In this document: in pieces, positions 8,076-19,518 of the stretch | Position numbering within the stretch: position 1 is the first letter of the stretch | Layout: the number at the start of each line of letters is the position of its first letter | Assembly (NCBI GenBank): GCA_003139095.1 | Contig: PLHW01000041.1 | Coordinates: 261-64,260, forward strand | DNA length: 64,000 nt | Direction: 5' to 3' | From: Acidobacteriaceae bacterium | GTDB taxonomy: Bacteria > Acidobacteriota > Terriglobia > Terriglobales > Acidobacteriaceae | The notes under the pieces: model-generated | Databases searched by the model: none | What the model saw: only the letters and a program-made list of their open reading frames with translations | Told to the model about the DNA's origin: nothing | Position numbers and translations under genes: made by a program

Positions 8076-9830
8076 TTATTCCAATTCCAATTCAATCTTC
8101 TTAGCAGTGCGATCGAGCTTCGCGATGCGGAAGGAGCGGACCTGGCCGGTGCTCAGGCTTTCGAGTTCGGCAGCGGGGGATTGTGCGCCAGTCTTCCAGC
8201 GGGCCTGAAGCATGTTGCCGAGGGAAGAGAGATCGAGTTTGGCCGGCGATGACACGGGCGCGTCGTCCTCTTTTTTCGACTGCTTATCGGCGCCGGGCTT
8301 CGGAATGCGGCAGTGGGCCTGGATTCCCTGACCGAGTTCTACGCGGGCATCGGCGCCCGAGGCGTCGAGAATGCGGCCGGTGACGATGTCGCCCTCTTTG
8401 TGCTCTTCGAGATACTCGTCGAGACCGGTGGGAACCAATTGCTTCATGCTGAGACGAATGATGCGCTTCTCGGTGTCGATGGCGAGCACCTGCGCCTGAA
8501 CCACTTGTCCTGACTTAAGTACGTCCTGCGGGTGATTGATGCGTTTTTCGGCGCTGATTTCGCTCACGTGGACCATGCCTTCGATGCCTTCGGCCAGTTG
8601 CACAAATGCGCCGAACTTGGTGATGTTGGTGACCGGCCCCTGAATGACGGTGCCGGGAGCAAATTTTTCTCCGGCGCCGGTCCACGGATCGCCGAGCGCC
8701 TGCTTGAGGCCGAGAGACATACGCCGCTCGGCGGGACTGATGCCGAGAATTACGGCTTCGACCGTTTCACCGACCTTGACGAGATCGCCGGGGTTGCGGA
8801 CTTTCTTCGCCCACGACATTTCGGAGATATGAATCAAGCCTTCGACGCCGGGTTCGATTTCCGCAAACGCCCCGAAATCGGCAATGCGAGTGATGGTGCC
8901 GCGCACGCGGTCGCCGGCTTTGTGCTTTTCGACGACGGAATCCCACGGATGAGGCTGAATCTGCTTGACGCTGATGGCGACGCGGCGCTTGTCAGGCTCG
9001 ATGCGAATGATTTTCGCTTCGATCTGCTGGCCGGTAGAAAGCACGTCGGACGGCTTGTTGACGCGATGCCAGGAAATTTCGCCGACATGAAGCAGGGCAT
9101 CAGTGCCGCCGATATCGACGAAAGCGCCGTAGTCGGTCAGGCTGCGGACTTCGCCCTGGACGATGTCGCCTTCTTTGAGTTCTTCGAAACGGCGCTGCTT
9201 GGCGGCGGCCTGCTCGTCTTCGGCGATGGCGCGGCGATCGACGACTACATCTTCGTCGTCGATATCGAGCTTGATAATGCGGCAGCGAATTTCCTGCTCG
9301 ACGAGCTTTTCCATTTCGGCGGCATCGCGCGTACCGGTGCGGGAGGCGGGCATGAAGGCGCGTACGCCGACGTCGACGCTGAGGCCGCCTTTGACCACGC
9401 CGGTGACGACGCCGACGATGGTGGATTTTTCGTCGAAGGCCTTTTGGAGGGAATCCCAGTCGGTGACGCGCTGCACTTTGCCGCGGGTGAGCGAGTAGTA
9501 GCCCTCGGGATCGCGGCCTTTGATGGTGACCTGGAGCTTATCGCCGGGCTGGATGGGCGCGCCGTGCAGTTCCGCGAGCGGGAGCAGGCCCTCGCTCTTG
9601 AAGCCGATGTCGAGGATGACGGCGTCGGCGGTGACCGAGACCACGGTGCCTTCGCGGCCCTCGACGCCGGGTTCGGGCTTGCGGGAGTGGGACTTTTCAT
9701 AGGCGGAGAAAAGTTCCTGAAAAGATTCTGTGGGCTCGTCTTTCGGGGCATGGGCCGGCGAGGCGGACGGAGTGGACTCGGGGACGTTGGGATCTGGGAT
9801 CGGTGGATTCGGGATCGTGGGATCGGACAT
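8076..9830 (-). CDS. rpsA: 30S ribosomal protein S1
   Basis: A 584-residue protein with a disordered Pro/Ser-rich N-terminus (residues 1-50) followed by six S1 RNA-binding repeats. Repeats 3-5 are best conserved (DYGAFVDIGGTDALLHVGEI, DFGAFAEIEPGVEGLIHISE, KFGAFVQLAEGIEGMVHVSE); the sixth is degenerate. It binds mRNA on the small subunit and helps translation initiation. Length is close to the usual 550-580. The ATG at 9830 (MSDPTIP) was chosen because the longer frame upstream lacks family character. It is downstream of, and co-directional with, the aconitase gene but separated by 177 bp. Confidence 0.94.
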   Translation of the reverse strand: MSDPTIPNPPIPDPNVPESTPSASPAHAPKDEPTESFQELFSAYEKSHSRKPEPGVEGREGTVVSVTADAVILDIGFKSEGLLPLAELHGAPIQPGDKLQVTIKGRDPEGYYSLTRGKVQRVTDWDSLQKAFDEKSTIVGVVTGVVKGGLSVDVGVRAFMPASRTGTRDAAEMEKLVEQEIRCRIIKLDIDDEDVVVDRRAIAEDEQAAAKQRRFEELKEGDIVQGEVRSLTDYGAFVDIGGTDALLHVGEISWHRVNKPSDVLSTGQQIEAKIIRIEPDKRRVAISVKQIQPHPWDSVVEKHKAGDRVRGTITRIADFGAFAEIEPGVEGLIHISEMSWAKKVRNPGDLVKVGETVEAVILGISPAERRMSLGLKQALGDPWTGAGEKFAPGTVIQGPVTNITKFGAFVQLAEGIEGMVHVSEISAEKRINHPQDVLKSGQVVQAQVLAIDTEKRIIRLSMKQLVPTGLDEYLEEHKEGDIVTGRILDASGADARVELGQGIQAHCRIPKPGADKQSKKEDDAPVSSPAKLDLSSLGNMLQARWKTGAQSPAAELESLSTGQVRSFRIAKLDRTAKKIELELE

Positions 9831-9935
9831 GATGGATTTGGCGGTGCACGGCTCGGGCTTTGAAGGCGCGAGCTTTTCTAGGATAACAGGGGGGACGGCG
9901 CGCAACTTTGATTTCGCGCCGGTTAGAAGCGTAAA

Positions 9936-9965
9936 CCACAGGGGACACGGAGGGACACGGGGGAA
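9936..9965. repeat. dispersed repeat, ACCACAGGGGACAC type
   Basis: The segment aaccacaggggacacgg plus a second ggacacgg unit recurs in diverged form at 15698-15724 (aaccacggggtacacgggg). Both copies are intergenic. They form a second small repeat family distinct from the GTTCTCA one. Confidence 0.5.
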
Positions 9966-10007
9966 GTCAACCCCCCCGAGCCCTCGGAAACCGAATCAGA
10001 GAATTGC

Positions 10008-12815
<2,808 letters not shown>

Positions 12816-12927
12816 GAGTGCCTTCCTGAATTATGGATGATGGAGCAATTCTTACCGATGCAGCACGTCTTGAGCGAAAACGGGGACGGCGATGCGGGAC
12901 GCGATGCCGGCCGCATCGCAACCTATT

Positions 12928-12956
12928 AGTTTATTACTTTGGGCGGGATTGTGTAA
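12928..12956 (-). promoter_or_regulatory. candidate sigma-70 promoter for acnA
   Basis: The minus strand has TTACAC, 17 nt, TAAACT, each hexamer matching four of six consensus positions, about 115 nt upstream of the aconitase start. A 7-bp inverted repeat (GCAGAGA/TCTCTGC, 12958-12980) just upstream may end transcription of the preceding stress-protein gene. Confidence 0.35.
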
Positions 12957-13010
12957 GGCAGAGATCTCAGTTCTCTGCGTGAAGATCAGGCGAAAGCAAA
13001 ATGTTCCGCT

Positions 13011-13427
13011 TCACTTCGCTTTGAGCAGCAGCAACGGGGTGTTGATGCTATGGCGGACGCGCGTGGCGGTTGAGCCGAGGAATAGATCGGCGAGCAAGCG
13101 GTGGCCGTGGGTGCTCATGGCAACCAAGTCGCACCTTTTTTGTCGAACCCACTTGATGATTTCGCTCGCCGGCTCGCCATAGGCAAGTTCGGCCTGAGTA
13201 GGAATGCCTGCCGACTCAAACTCGGCGCGAACTTTTTCGAGGTACTCGGTGTCCTCGGAAATTTCGGGGCTCACGGCGTCTTGGCCGTAGGTTCTGGCGG
13301 CCCAGCCATCCGCGACGTGCAGCAAAACGAGACGGCTATGCGCGAGTTTGGCGAGGTCTTTGATATGACCGATGATGGCGCGATCGGTCGGCGTGCCGTC
13401 CAGAGTTACGAGAATGGTGTCGTACAT
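13011..13427 (-). CDS. universal stress protein, UspA family
   Basis: A 138-residue single-domain Usp with the typical start (YDTILVTLDGTPTDRAI), the LLHVADG strand, and the C-terminal ATP-binding region THGH..LGSTATRVRHSINTPLLLL. The usual nucleotide-binding spacing G-x2-G-x9-G-S/T is modified to GHRLLADLFLGS, so ATP binding is likely but not certain. It starts 24 nt after the stop of the NRAMP transporter gene and probably shares its transcript. The role would be tolerance to metal, oxidative or other stress. Confidence 0.9.
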   Translation of the reverse strand: MYDTILVTLDGTPTDRAIIGHIKDLAKLAHSRLVLLHVADGWAARTYGQDAVSPEISEDTEYLEKVRAEFESAGIPTQAELAYGEPASEIIKWVRQKRCDLVAMSTHGHRLLADLFLGSTATRVRHSINTPLLLLKAK

Positions 13428-13451
13428 GGAGATTTCGCTTTCATTCGCCGA

Positions 13452-14891
13452 TTATCCGCCAACAACCACTTGCCACGCCGTTTTGATGGCGTCGGGCAGG
13501 CCGTAAACGTCCATCGCGGTGATCAGGATAGCACTCGCCCATCCGGTCATCAGTAAGAACCAGCCATTTCGCCACCGCCCCATGCGCTTGCGCGAACTGG
13601 TGAATTGCAACAGAGGGAACATGGCGAAGGGCAATTGCAGGGCGAGCACGACCTGGCTCAAGGTGAGCAAATCCGTGACGCTGCTGTCTCCCCGCAGGCC
13701 AATGATGATGACCGCCGGCAGAATCGCCAGAGAGCGAGTAATGAGACGCCGCACCCAGGGCCTGATTCTCCAGTGCATGAAGCCTTCCATGACGACCTGG
13801 CCGGCGAGCGTGCCGGTGATGGTGCTGCTCTGACCGCTGGCCAGAAGCGCCACCGCAAACAGAGTGCTGGCCGCCGTCGTACCCAGCAAAGGGGCGAGCG
13901 TCAGATATGCAACTCGAATCCAGTCACTGTTGCCGGTGAATGTGACCACGTGGCCGCCGGGCACGATGACGCTTTGCTTTCCGAAAAAAACTGTGGCCGC
14001 CAAAACCAAAATCGCGGCATTCACAAAGAACGCGACGGTAAGGGCCACGACGGAATCGAGCGTGTTGAACTGAATGGCGCGGCGGATGGATCTGTCGTCT
14101 TTTTGCAACTGGCGGCTCTGTACGAGCGCGGAGTGCAGGTACAGATTGTGCGGCATGACAGTTGCGCCAATAATGCCGATGGCGACGTACATCATCCCGA
14201 ATTGACGAAAACGCGGCATGATCAGCGCGCGACCCATTTCGAGGAAGCTCGGCTGGGTTTCGGGCAGGACAAAAATTTCGATGAAGTAGCAGATGCCAAT
14301 GGTGGCAATCAGCAGAAGCACGATGGCCTCGATGGTGCGCATGCCAAAATTCTGCAAGGCCAGCAGTAGAAGCACATCGACGCCCGTAATAATGACGGCC
14401 CAAAGCAAGGGGATGTGAAACAGCAGGTTGAGCGCGACCGCGCTGCCGAGCACCTCGGCGAGATCGCACGCGGCAATGGCCGATTCACTGAAAAACCAAT
14501 TGGGCCAGCGCATCCAGTTGGGATACCAGTCGCGAGAGCACTGGGCGAGGTCTTTGCCGGTCACCACGCCGAGGCGGGCGGCGATCACCTGCATGAAAAT
14601 TGCGATCAGGCTGGCGAGGGCAACAATGCACAGAAGTCCATACTTGAACTGCGCGCCCGCCTGAAGGTCGGTGCCCCAGTTGCCCGGGTCCATGTAGCCA
14701 ACACTGACAAGAATCGCCGGCCCGACGAAGGCGCGCCATTGGCGCCAGAAACCGGCCTGGTGGTGCGGGACCTTGATGGTATTGTGAACGCCTTCCAGCG
14801 AGACGTGGCTGGCGGGGGCGGGCGCAGGGGCAGCGGCGGTCGTGCCGGCGGGGGCCTGGAATGAGTCCGGTGCTTTTAGATCGTCAGCCAT
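13452..14891 (-). CDS. mntH: NRAMP-family divalent metal (Mn2+/Fe2+) transporter
   Basis: A 479-residue inner-membrane proton-coupled metal importer with about 11 membrane segments. The two diagnostic metal-site motifs are present: DPGN in helix 1 (GYMDPGNWGTDLQAG) and MPHNLYLHS in helix 6. The first ~45 residues are a cytoplasmic Ala/Pro-rich extension not needed for transport. The DtxR/MntR-type regulator gene ends 68 bp upstream, and a perfect 7-bp inverted repeat at 14945-14960 lies in the promoter position. This makes manganese the most likely substrate, with iron as the alternative. Confidence 0.94.
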   Translation of the reverse strand: MADDLKAPDSFQAPAGTTAAAPAPAPASHVSLEGVHNTIKVPHHQAGFWRQWRAFVGPAILVSVGYMDPGNWGTDLQAGAQFKYGLLCIVALASLIAIFMQVIAARLGVVTGKDLAQCSRDWYPNWMRWPNWFFSESAIAACDLAEVLGSAVALNLLFHIPLLWAVIITGVDVLLLLALQNFGMRTIEAIVLLLIATIGICYFIEIFVLPETQPSFLEMGRALIMPRFRQFGMMYVAIGIIGATVMPHNLYLHSALVQSRQLQKDDRSIRRAIQFNTLDSVVALTVAFFVNAAILVLAATVFFGKQSVIVPGGHVVTFTGNSDWIRVAYLTLAPLLGTTAASTLFAVALLASGQSSTITGTLAGQVVMEGFMHWRIRPWVRRLITRSLAILPAVIIIGLRGDSSVTDLLTLSQVVLALQLPFAMFPLLQFTSSRKRMGRWRNGWFLLMTGWASAILITAMDVYGLPDAIKTAWQVVVGG

Positions 14892-14944
14892 CCTCGTCGG
14901 CGATGCCGAAGACTCCCCAAGTCAACTGGCATACATGATTCTAC

Positions 14945-14960
14945 ATTAACTGTAGTTAAT
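14945..14960 (-). promoter_or_regulatory. candidate MntR/DtxR operator before mntH
   Basis: ATTAACT-2 nt-AGTTAAT is a perfect inverted repeat that overlaps the last base of the regulator's stop codon and lies 54 bp before the mntH start. Directly downstream on the minus strand is TAGAAT, a good -10 candidate. A repressor bound here would block that promoter. The assignment rests on symmetry and position; the sequence is not the classical E. coli or B. subtilis MntR box. Confidence 0.5.
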
Positions 14961-15628
14961 TATACCGAGCGGCTGGGCAGGCGAGAAACCCAAATTCTTT
15001 CCGCGGCGGAACGGCCGATGACCATTGCGCCGGCAGCCGTGCGGATGGAAAGAGTCTTGTCGTAGTTGCGTTCGGCGAGCCCGAGCTTGGCGCCGGGGCG
15101 AATGCCGCGCGCTTCCAGGAACTCGAGCAGTTTGCGGTCGCGCTCGTAGATGCCGCTGACGGCGTAGGTTTCGCCGGCTTCGGCTTCCGAAAGCAGCACG
15201 AGACCGCGGCGGCGGCGGCTGTCGGGACTTTCGATTTCGCTGAGATTACCGTGCGGGCAGGGGCGTCCGCGGCCTAGTTTAGCAACCAGTTTCGCCTCAA
15301 ATGCGGGAGAGACGGCATGCTCCAGACGTTCCGCCTCGTCGTGCACCTGGTACCACTCCATGCCGAAAACCTCGCTCAACATACGCTCAATCAAGTGATG
15401 ACGTTCGGTGAGTTTGCGCGCGATCTTTCGTCCGGCCGCGGTCAGGCGCACACGGCCGTCGGCGGCCACGCGGACGAGCCGATCTTTTTTAAGGCGGCGA
15501 ATCGCCATGGTCACTGCAGGCGGCGAGACCTTGAGCCAGTGGGCGAGAGTCGCCGAGATGACCGTTTCGCCTTCGCCTTCGGCTTCCAGAATCGCCTTGA
15601 GGTAATCCTCTTTGGAGACGGTGATCAT
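14960..15628 (-). CDS. DtxR/MntR-family metal-dependent regulator
   Basis: A 222-residue cytoplasmic repressor. It has an N-terminal winged helix (residues 1-60, VSKEDYLKAIL, then LKVSPPAVTMAIRRLKKDRLV), a dimerisation and metal-binding domain with EHAVSP-like and CPHGN segments (residues ~65-140), and a C-terminal SH3-like FeoA domain (residues ~145-220). The full three-domain form is typical of DtxR/IdeR and long MntR proteins. It precedes mntH and very likely controls it with Mn2+ or Fe2+ as co-repressor. Confidence 0.92.
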   Translation of the reverse strand: MITVSKEDYLKAILEAEGEGETVISATLAHWLKVSPPAVTMAIRRLKKDRLVRVAADGRVRLTAAGRKIARKLTERHHLIERMLSEVFGMEWYQVHDEAERLEHAVSPAFEAKLVAKLGRGRPCPHGNLSEIESPDSRRRRGLVLLSEAEAGETYAVSGIYERDRKLLEFLEARGIRPGAKLGLAERNYDKTLSIRTAAGAMVIGRSAAERIWVSRLPSRSV

Positions 15629-15697
15629 TGCAACGAATTATACGGCGGGTGCGGAGCGTACCCCGGAGTGAGTTGTAGACGCGGGCGAGAGGCTCAA

Positions 15698-15724
15698 CCA
15701 CGGGGTACACGGGGTCGCACGGGA
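15698..15724. repeat. second copy of the ACCACAGGGGACAC-type repeat
   Basis: aaccacggggtacacggggtcgcacggg is a diverged copy of the repeat at 9936-9965, located between the regulator gene and the small membrane-protein gene. Confidence 0.45.
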
Positions 15725-15764
15725 AAATCGTTTGGACGGTCAAAGTCGCGGCAGGCTTTTGTGG

Positions 15765-15983
15765 TTATCCGGACGGCCGACGGAAGGCCAGTTTGATCAC
15801 CACGAAGAGGACCGTGCAGATGACGAAGTCGACGAGCAGACCCCAGTCTTCCGCGAACAGCGAGTGGCGCATGCTCTGCGGCAGGTGGGGCATGAGCAGG
15901 TAATAAATTGCGTTGCCGGCCAGAACGGCGGCCAGCGCGTCGAGGAAATTTCTGAGCGTGTTCAACTTTTGGCTGCGCGCCAA
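15765..15983 (-). CDS. small two-helix membrane protein
   Basis: A 72-residue protein with two membrane segments (LDALAAVLAGNAIYYLLM and LLVDFVICTVLFVVIKLAF). The TTG at 15983 was chosen because AGGAGA lies 7 nt upstream. It is divergent from recG with about 100 bp between starts. The family is not recognised; similar short proteins are common in this phylum, so a real gene is likely. Confidence 0.65.
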   Translation of the reverse strand: MARSQKLNTLRNFLDALAAVLAGNAIYYLLMPHLPQSMRHSLFAEDWGLLVDFVICTVLFVVIKLAFRRPSG

Positions 15984-16082
15984 AATTGTCTCCTGTTTGT
16001 CCAGTCCGCGGGCGCTTCAGACTTCGCCGCCGAAACGCGGGAATTGCCGTCAGAAACCCCGAGGCTGCTAACATCCCTTGAG

Positions 16083-18311
16083 ATGCTGGAACTGTCTACT
16101 CCTGTGCAGTACGTCAAAGGAATCGGGCCGCGGCTGGCGGAGATTCTCCGCGCCAAAGGCCTCGAGACCGTGGACGATCTCCTCCATTATCTGCCCTTTC
16201 GCTATGAAGACCGGCTGAATCCGCGGTCGGTAGCGGAGTTACGCGCCGGGGAGATGGCGACGGTGGTTGCAGAGGTCCGTAACTCGGGGCTGTTTAAGAC
16301 GCGGCGCATGCCAATTTTCCAGCTAACCGTGGGACAAGGCCGCAACCGTTTGAAGTGTCTCTGGTTCAATGCCACTTACCTGCAAGGCAAGTTTCAGCCG
16401 GGGCAGATGATCGCGCTCTATGGCAAGGTCGAGGAAGACCGCGATGGTCAGCTCCAGATTATTCAGCCGCAGTTTGAGGTGCTGGGGGACATTAATGAGG
16501 AGGGCGGCGCGGACGAGGCGGAGAAAAAAACCGCGGCGTCTTTGGAGATTGGACGCATCGTTCCGATTTACGAATCGACGGGACAGGGAAAGCTTACACC
16601 GCGGTGGTTTCGGCGGATTATCCGGTCGGCGCTGGAGAATCTGAATCCGGATTTGCCGGACGCGATTCCGGCGGCGGTTCGCGCGCACCTCAGCCTGCTT
16701 TCACCGCGCGAAGCATTGTGGAGAGTGCACTGGCCCGAAGCGGGCGAGAGCTTTGGCGATTTGCAGTCGTCGCGAACGGCCGCGCACATTCGGCTGATTT
16801 TCGACGAACTGTTCTTCATCGAGCTGGGGCTGGAACTGAAGCGGCGGGAGCAGAAGGCACAAACGGGAATCGCATTCCAGATCAACGATGCGGCGCGGCA
16901 GGCAATCAAGAAAATATTGCCGTTTCATCCGACGGCGGCGCAGAAGCGGGTTTTGAAGGAGATTGCGACCGACATGCAAACGCCTTATCCGATGCGGCGT
17001 TTGCTGCAAGGCGATGTGGGATCGGGCAAGACGATTGTGGCCTTTGAGGCGGCGATCATTGCGATTGAGAACGGGTACCAGGTCGCGTTTATGGCGCCGA
17101 CGGAGATTCTGGCGCAGCAGCATTATTTTTCGGCGCGCCGGATTCTGGAGAAAGCGGGATATCGGATCGTTCTGCTCACAGGGTCTCTGGAGCAGGACCG
17201 CAAACGCGACATTCGGCGGCATATCGCGCAGGGAAACGCGCAACTCGTGATCGGCACGCATGCGCTGATTCAGGATCGCGTGGAGTTCGAGAAATTGGGG
17301 CTTGTGATTGTGGATGAACAGCATCGCTTTGGCGTAATGCAGCGATTGAAACTGATGAGGAAGGAAGGCGGCGGCGAACAAGGCGGAGTTCGCTCTGCGC
17401 GAGCCGTTTCCGGGCAGTCGCAAACCGTGTCTCCACAATCTTCTTCTACGCAATCGGCGGAGCCCGATGTGCTGGTCATGACGGCGACTCCAATTCCCCG
17501 CACGTTGGCGCTTACTCTTTACGGCGACCTCGATTTGTCGGTGCTCGACGAACTTCCTCCAGGTCGAACGCCGGTGATTACGCGCGCTTTGCCGGACGAG
17601 CGCGCGGCGGAAGTTTGGGATTTTGTGCGGCGCGAAGTTGCCGCAAAACACCAGGTTTATGTCGTGTATCCGGTCATTGAAGAAAACGAAGAACGCGAAC
17701 TGAAAGCGGCGGAGCAGATGTACCGGCAATTGCGGGAGAAAATTTTCCCGAGCCTGCACGTTGGACTGCTGCACGGGCGGCTGGATCCGGACGCGAAAGA
17801 GCGCATCATGCGCGAGTTTCAGCGGGGCGAAATCGAAATACTCGTCGCGACCACGGTGATTGAAGTGGGCGTCGATGTGCCGAATGCGACGGTTATGGTT
17901 ATCGAGCACGCCGATCGATTCGGGCTGGCGCAACTGCATCAACTGCGCGGGCGAATCGGGCGGGGGGCGGCAAAATCGTTTTGCGTGCTGATGCACGGCG
18001 GAAAAGTTTCCGAAGAAGGGCAGCGCAGGCTGGACGCCATGGTTCGTACAAACGATGGATTTCAGATTGCAGAGTTGGATCTCGAACTGCGCGGGCCGGG
18101 AGATTTCTTTGGGACCAAGCAGGCGGGCATTCCGAGCTTTCGCGTCGCAAACTTAATTCGGGATCGCGAGCTCCTGGAAGCCGCGAAACACGAAGCAGCC
18201 TTCGTGGTCGCCGGGCCGAACGCGGAAATTTCCAGAGAGGAAGTTGCGCGCGCATTGAAGGCCATGCGGGGGCGGTGGGCGTCGAGCTATGGGCTGGCAG
18301 AAGTGGGGTAG
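16083..18311 (+). CDS. recG: ATP-dependent DNA helicase RecG
   Basis: A 742-residue superfamily 2 helicase that regresses stalled forks and branch-migrates Holliday junctions. In order it has the N-terminal wedge/OB domain (YVKGIGPRLAEIL, then LPFRYEDR), Walker A GDVGSGKT, DEQH (the RecG form of motif II), TATPIPRT (motif III) and QLRGRIGRG (motif VI). The start at 16083 is where family similarity begins; the frame is open for another 117 codons upstream but that part covers the divergent promoter region. There is an atypical Gly/Ser/Gln-rich insertion of about 35 residues between DEQHRFGVMQR and the TATPIPRT motif, so the protein is slightly longer than usual. Confidence 0.95.
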   Translation: MLELSTPVQYVKGIGPRLAEILRAKGLETVDDLLHYLPFRYEDRLNPRSVAELRAGEMATVVAEVRNSGLFKTRRMPIFQLTVGQGRNRLKCLWFNATYLQGKFQPGQMIALYGKVEEDRDGQLQIIQPQFEVLGDINEEGGADEAEKKTAASLEIGRIVPIYESTGQGKLTPRWFRRIIRSALENLNPDLPDAIPAAVRAHLSLLSPREALWRVHWPEAGESFGDLQSSRTAAHIRLIFDELFFIELGLELKRREQKAQTGIAFQINDAARQAIKKILPFHPTAAQKRVLKEIATDMQTPYPMRRLLQGDVGSGKTIVAFEAAIIAIENGYQVAFMAPTEILAQQHYFSARRILEKAGYRIVLLTGSLEQDRKRDIRRHIAQGNAQLVIGTHALIQDRVEFEKLGLVIVDEQHRFGVMQRLKLMRKEGGGEQGGVRSARAVSGQSQTVSPQSSSTQSAEPDVLVMTATPIPRTLALTLYGDLDLSVLDELPPGRTPVITRALPDERAAEVWDFVRREVAAKHQVYVVYPVIEENEERELKAAEQMYRQLREKIFPSLHVGLLHGRLDPDAKERIMREFQRGEIEILVATTVIEVGVDVPNATVMVIEHADRFGLAQLHQLRGRIGRGAAKSFCVLMHGGKVSEEGQRRLDAMVRTNDGFQIAELDLELRGPGDFFGTKQAGIPSFRVANLIRDRELLEAAKHEAAFVVAGPNAEISREEVARALKAMRGRWASSYGLAEVG

Positions 18312-18381
18312 AGAGGTTAGAGGTGATCCCTCAGGACAGACGAATTTTTTATGATTGCGTTCTTGTGTGCCGCTAGTGGCG

Positions 18382-18810
18382 TCAGCGGCCGGCGGCGACG
18401 GGTTGGCTGACGGGATGCTCCTTCATGTACTGGATCAGAGAGAAGTCTTCCTCCTTAATGTGGTGGAACAGCCAGTTGCCGAGGAAGGAGGACAGCGACA
18501 TGGAAAGAACGAGTTTGCCATCGCGGAACTTGGCGAGGAGTTCTTCGACCTGGCGGGTGAGGGCGTCGTGCTTGTTTTTATGGACGACGTAGTCGGGATA
18601 CCTCATCGAGGCCATGAGTTTTTCCTCGGTGGCAAAGTGCTCGCTGGTGTGCTTGGCCAACTCCATGAGAGCGGGGCCGAGGACATGCGCTCCCTTGCCA
18701 GTCGCGATGGCGTCGTGCAGATTGTTGACCATACTAAAAAGCTTCTGGTGCTCGTCGTCGACCGGCTTGAAGCCGGTTTTGTACTTGTCATCCCATATCG
18801 CGATAGACAT
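18382..18810 (-). CDS. bacteriohemerythrin
   Basis: A 142-residue four-helix diiron O2-binding protein. Ligand motifs are visible: HDAI and the preceding DEHQKLF region, HFATEEKLM, HKNKHD and WLFHHIKEED, which together give the five His and two acidic ligands. Single-domain forms bind oxygen in the cytoplasm and are thought to serve storage, sensing or delivery. The gene is monocistronic and convergent with recG. Confidence 0.93.
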   Translation of the reverse strand: MSIAIWDDKYKTGFKPVDDEHQKLFSMVNNLHDAIATGKGAHVLGPALMELAKHTSEHFATEEKLMASMRYPDYVVHKNKHDALTRQVEELLAKFRDGKLVLSMSLSSFLGNWLFHHIKEEDFSLIQYMKEHPVSQPVAAGR

Positions 18811-19077
18811 ATTTGAGACTCCAAATTTGCGCGCATAGGCCGAGGCTGGCGCAGGGCTTATTTACCTAGAATCGGCAGCGCGGAACGGTTCTTTAGCGAG
18901 GCGGACGGTGAGGGGCAGGGTTTGATTCGCGGCGGGGCAGTTCTGCTATGATCGCGCCATGGCGTCATCTAAACTTTGGTTCATGGCCGATCGCGTGAAC
19001 GTTGCGAGCCGTGAGGGGAAGTCTCTCCCGCGCCCCCATTATTTTTCGTGAGACTACAATTTTGAGGAGTTCGGATT

Positions 19078-19293
19078 ATGGAAATGCCAGGTTTTTCTCT
19101 CGGCAATCGCCGGAATGAAGACATCGCGCTGGATCTGATGAAGTTTATCGCGATGACGACGAGTTACGGCAAACCCGGCTCGACGGCTGGGGTGGGCTTC
19201 CAGGGCGGAGGTGGGGCCTTGAAGCCCGAGGAGTACGCTGACCATCTGCTGGAACTGTATGGGAAGTGTTTGAAGGCGCTGGAGGGGAAGTAG
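19078..19293 (+). CDS. 71-residue conserved-looking orphan
   Basis: A small protein, MEMPGFSLGNRRNEDIALD at the N-terminus, with a central Gly-rich loop (VGFQGGGGALKPEEY) and a C-terminal helix. A GAGGAG SD 8 nt before the ATG and a preceding ~240-bp non-coding region support expression. No signal peptide or membrane segment is seen. The family is not recognised. Confidence 0.65.
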   Translation: MEMPGFSLGNRRNEDIALDLMKFIAMTTSYGKPGSTAGVGFQGGGGALKPEEYADHLLELYGKCLKALEGK

Positions 19294-19518
19294 AAGAACA
19301 GCTCGCAGCTGTCAGCTCTCAGTAAAATCTTGTCCGACTCGGCTGCGGGATAACTTGCCGCGGAAGAAGTTAAGCCGTGTTTCCGCACGCTCTGGAACTC
19401 GTGCGTTTCCCAGTTGCTTCAGCCACAAGCTTTTCCGCCGCCTTAAGGCGATACCCCGATACAGCACCGCCTAATTCCTGAGAGCTGACGGCTGACGGCT
19501 GAGAGCTGAGAGCTCTTT
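19294..19518. repeat. intergenic fold-back built from CTGAGAGCT repeats
   Basis: The left arm (19299-19323, cagctgtcagctctcagt) and the right arm (19478-19514, ctgagagctgacggctgacgg and more) are inverted copies of one repeat family and flank about 155 bp of unique DNA. It sits between the convergent 71-residue gene and the sigma-54 activator gene and could act as a bidirectional terminator. Confidence 0.6.

Noticed and set aside
8532-9863. 443-codon plus-strand frame
   Set aside because: Antisense to rpsA, whose six S1 repeats leave no doubt about the coding strand.
16701-17996. 431-codon minus-strand frame
   Set aside because: Antisense to recG and without any SD or motif.
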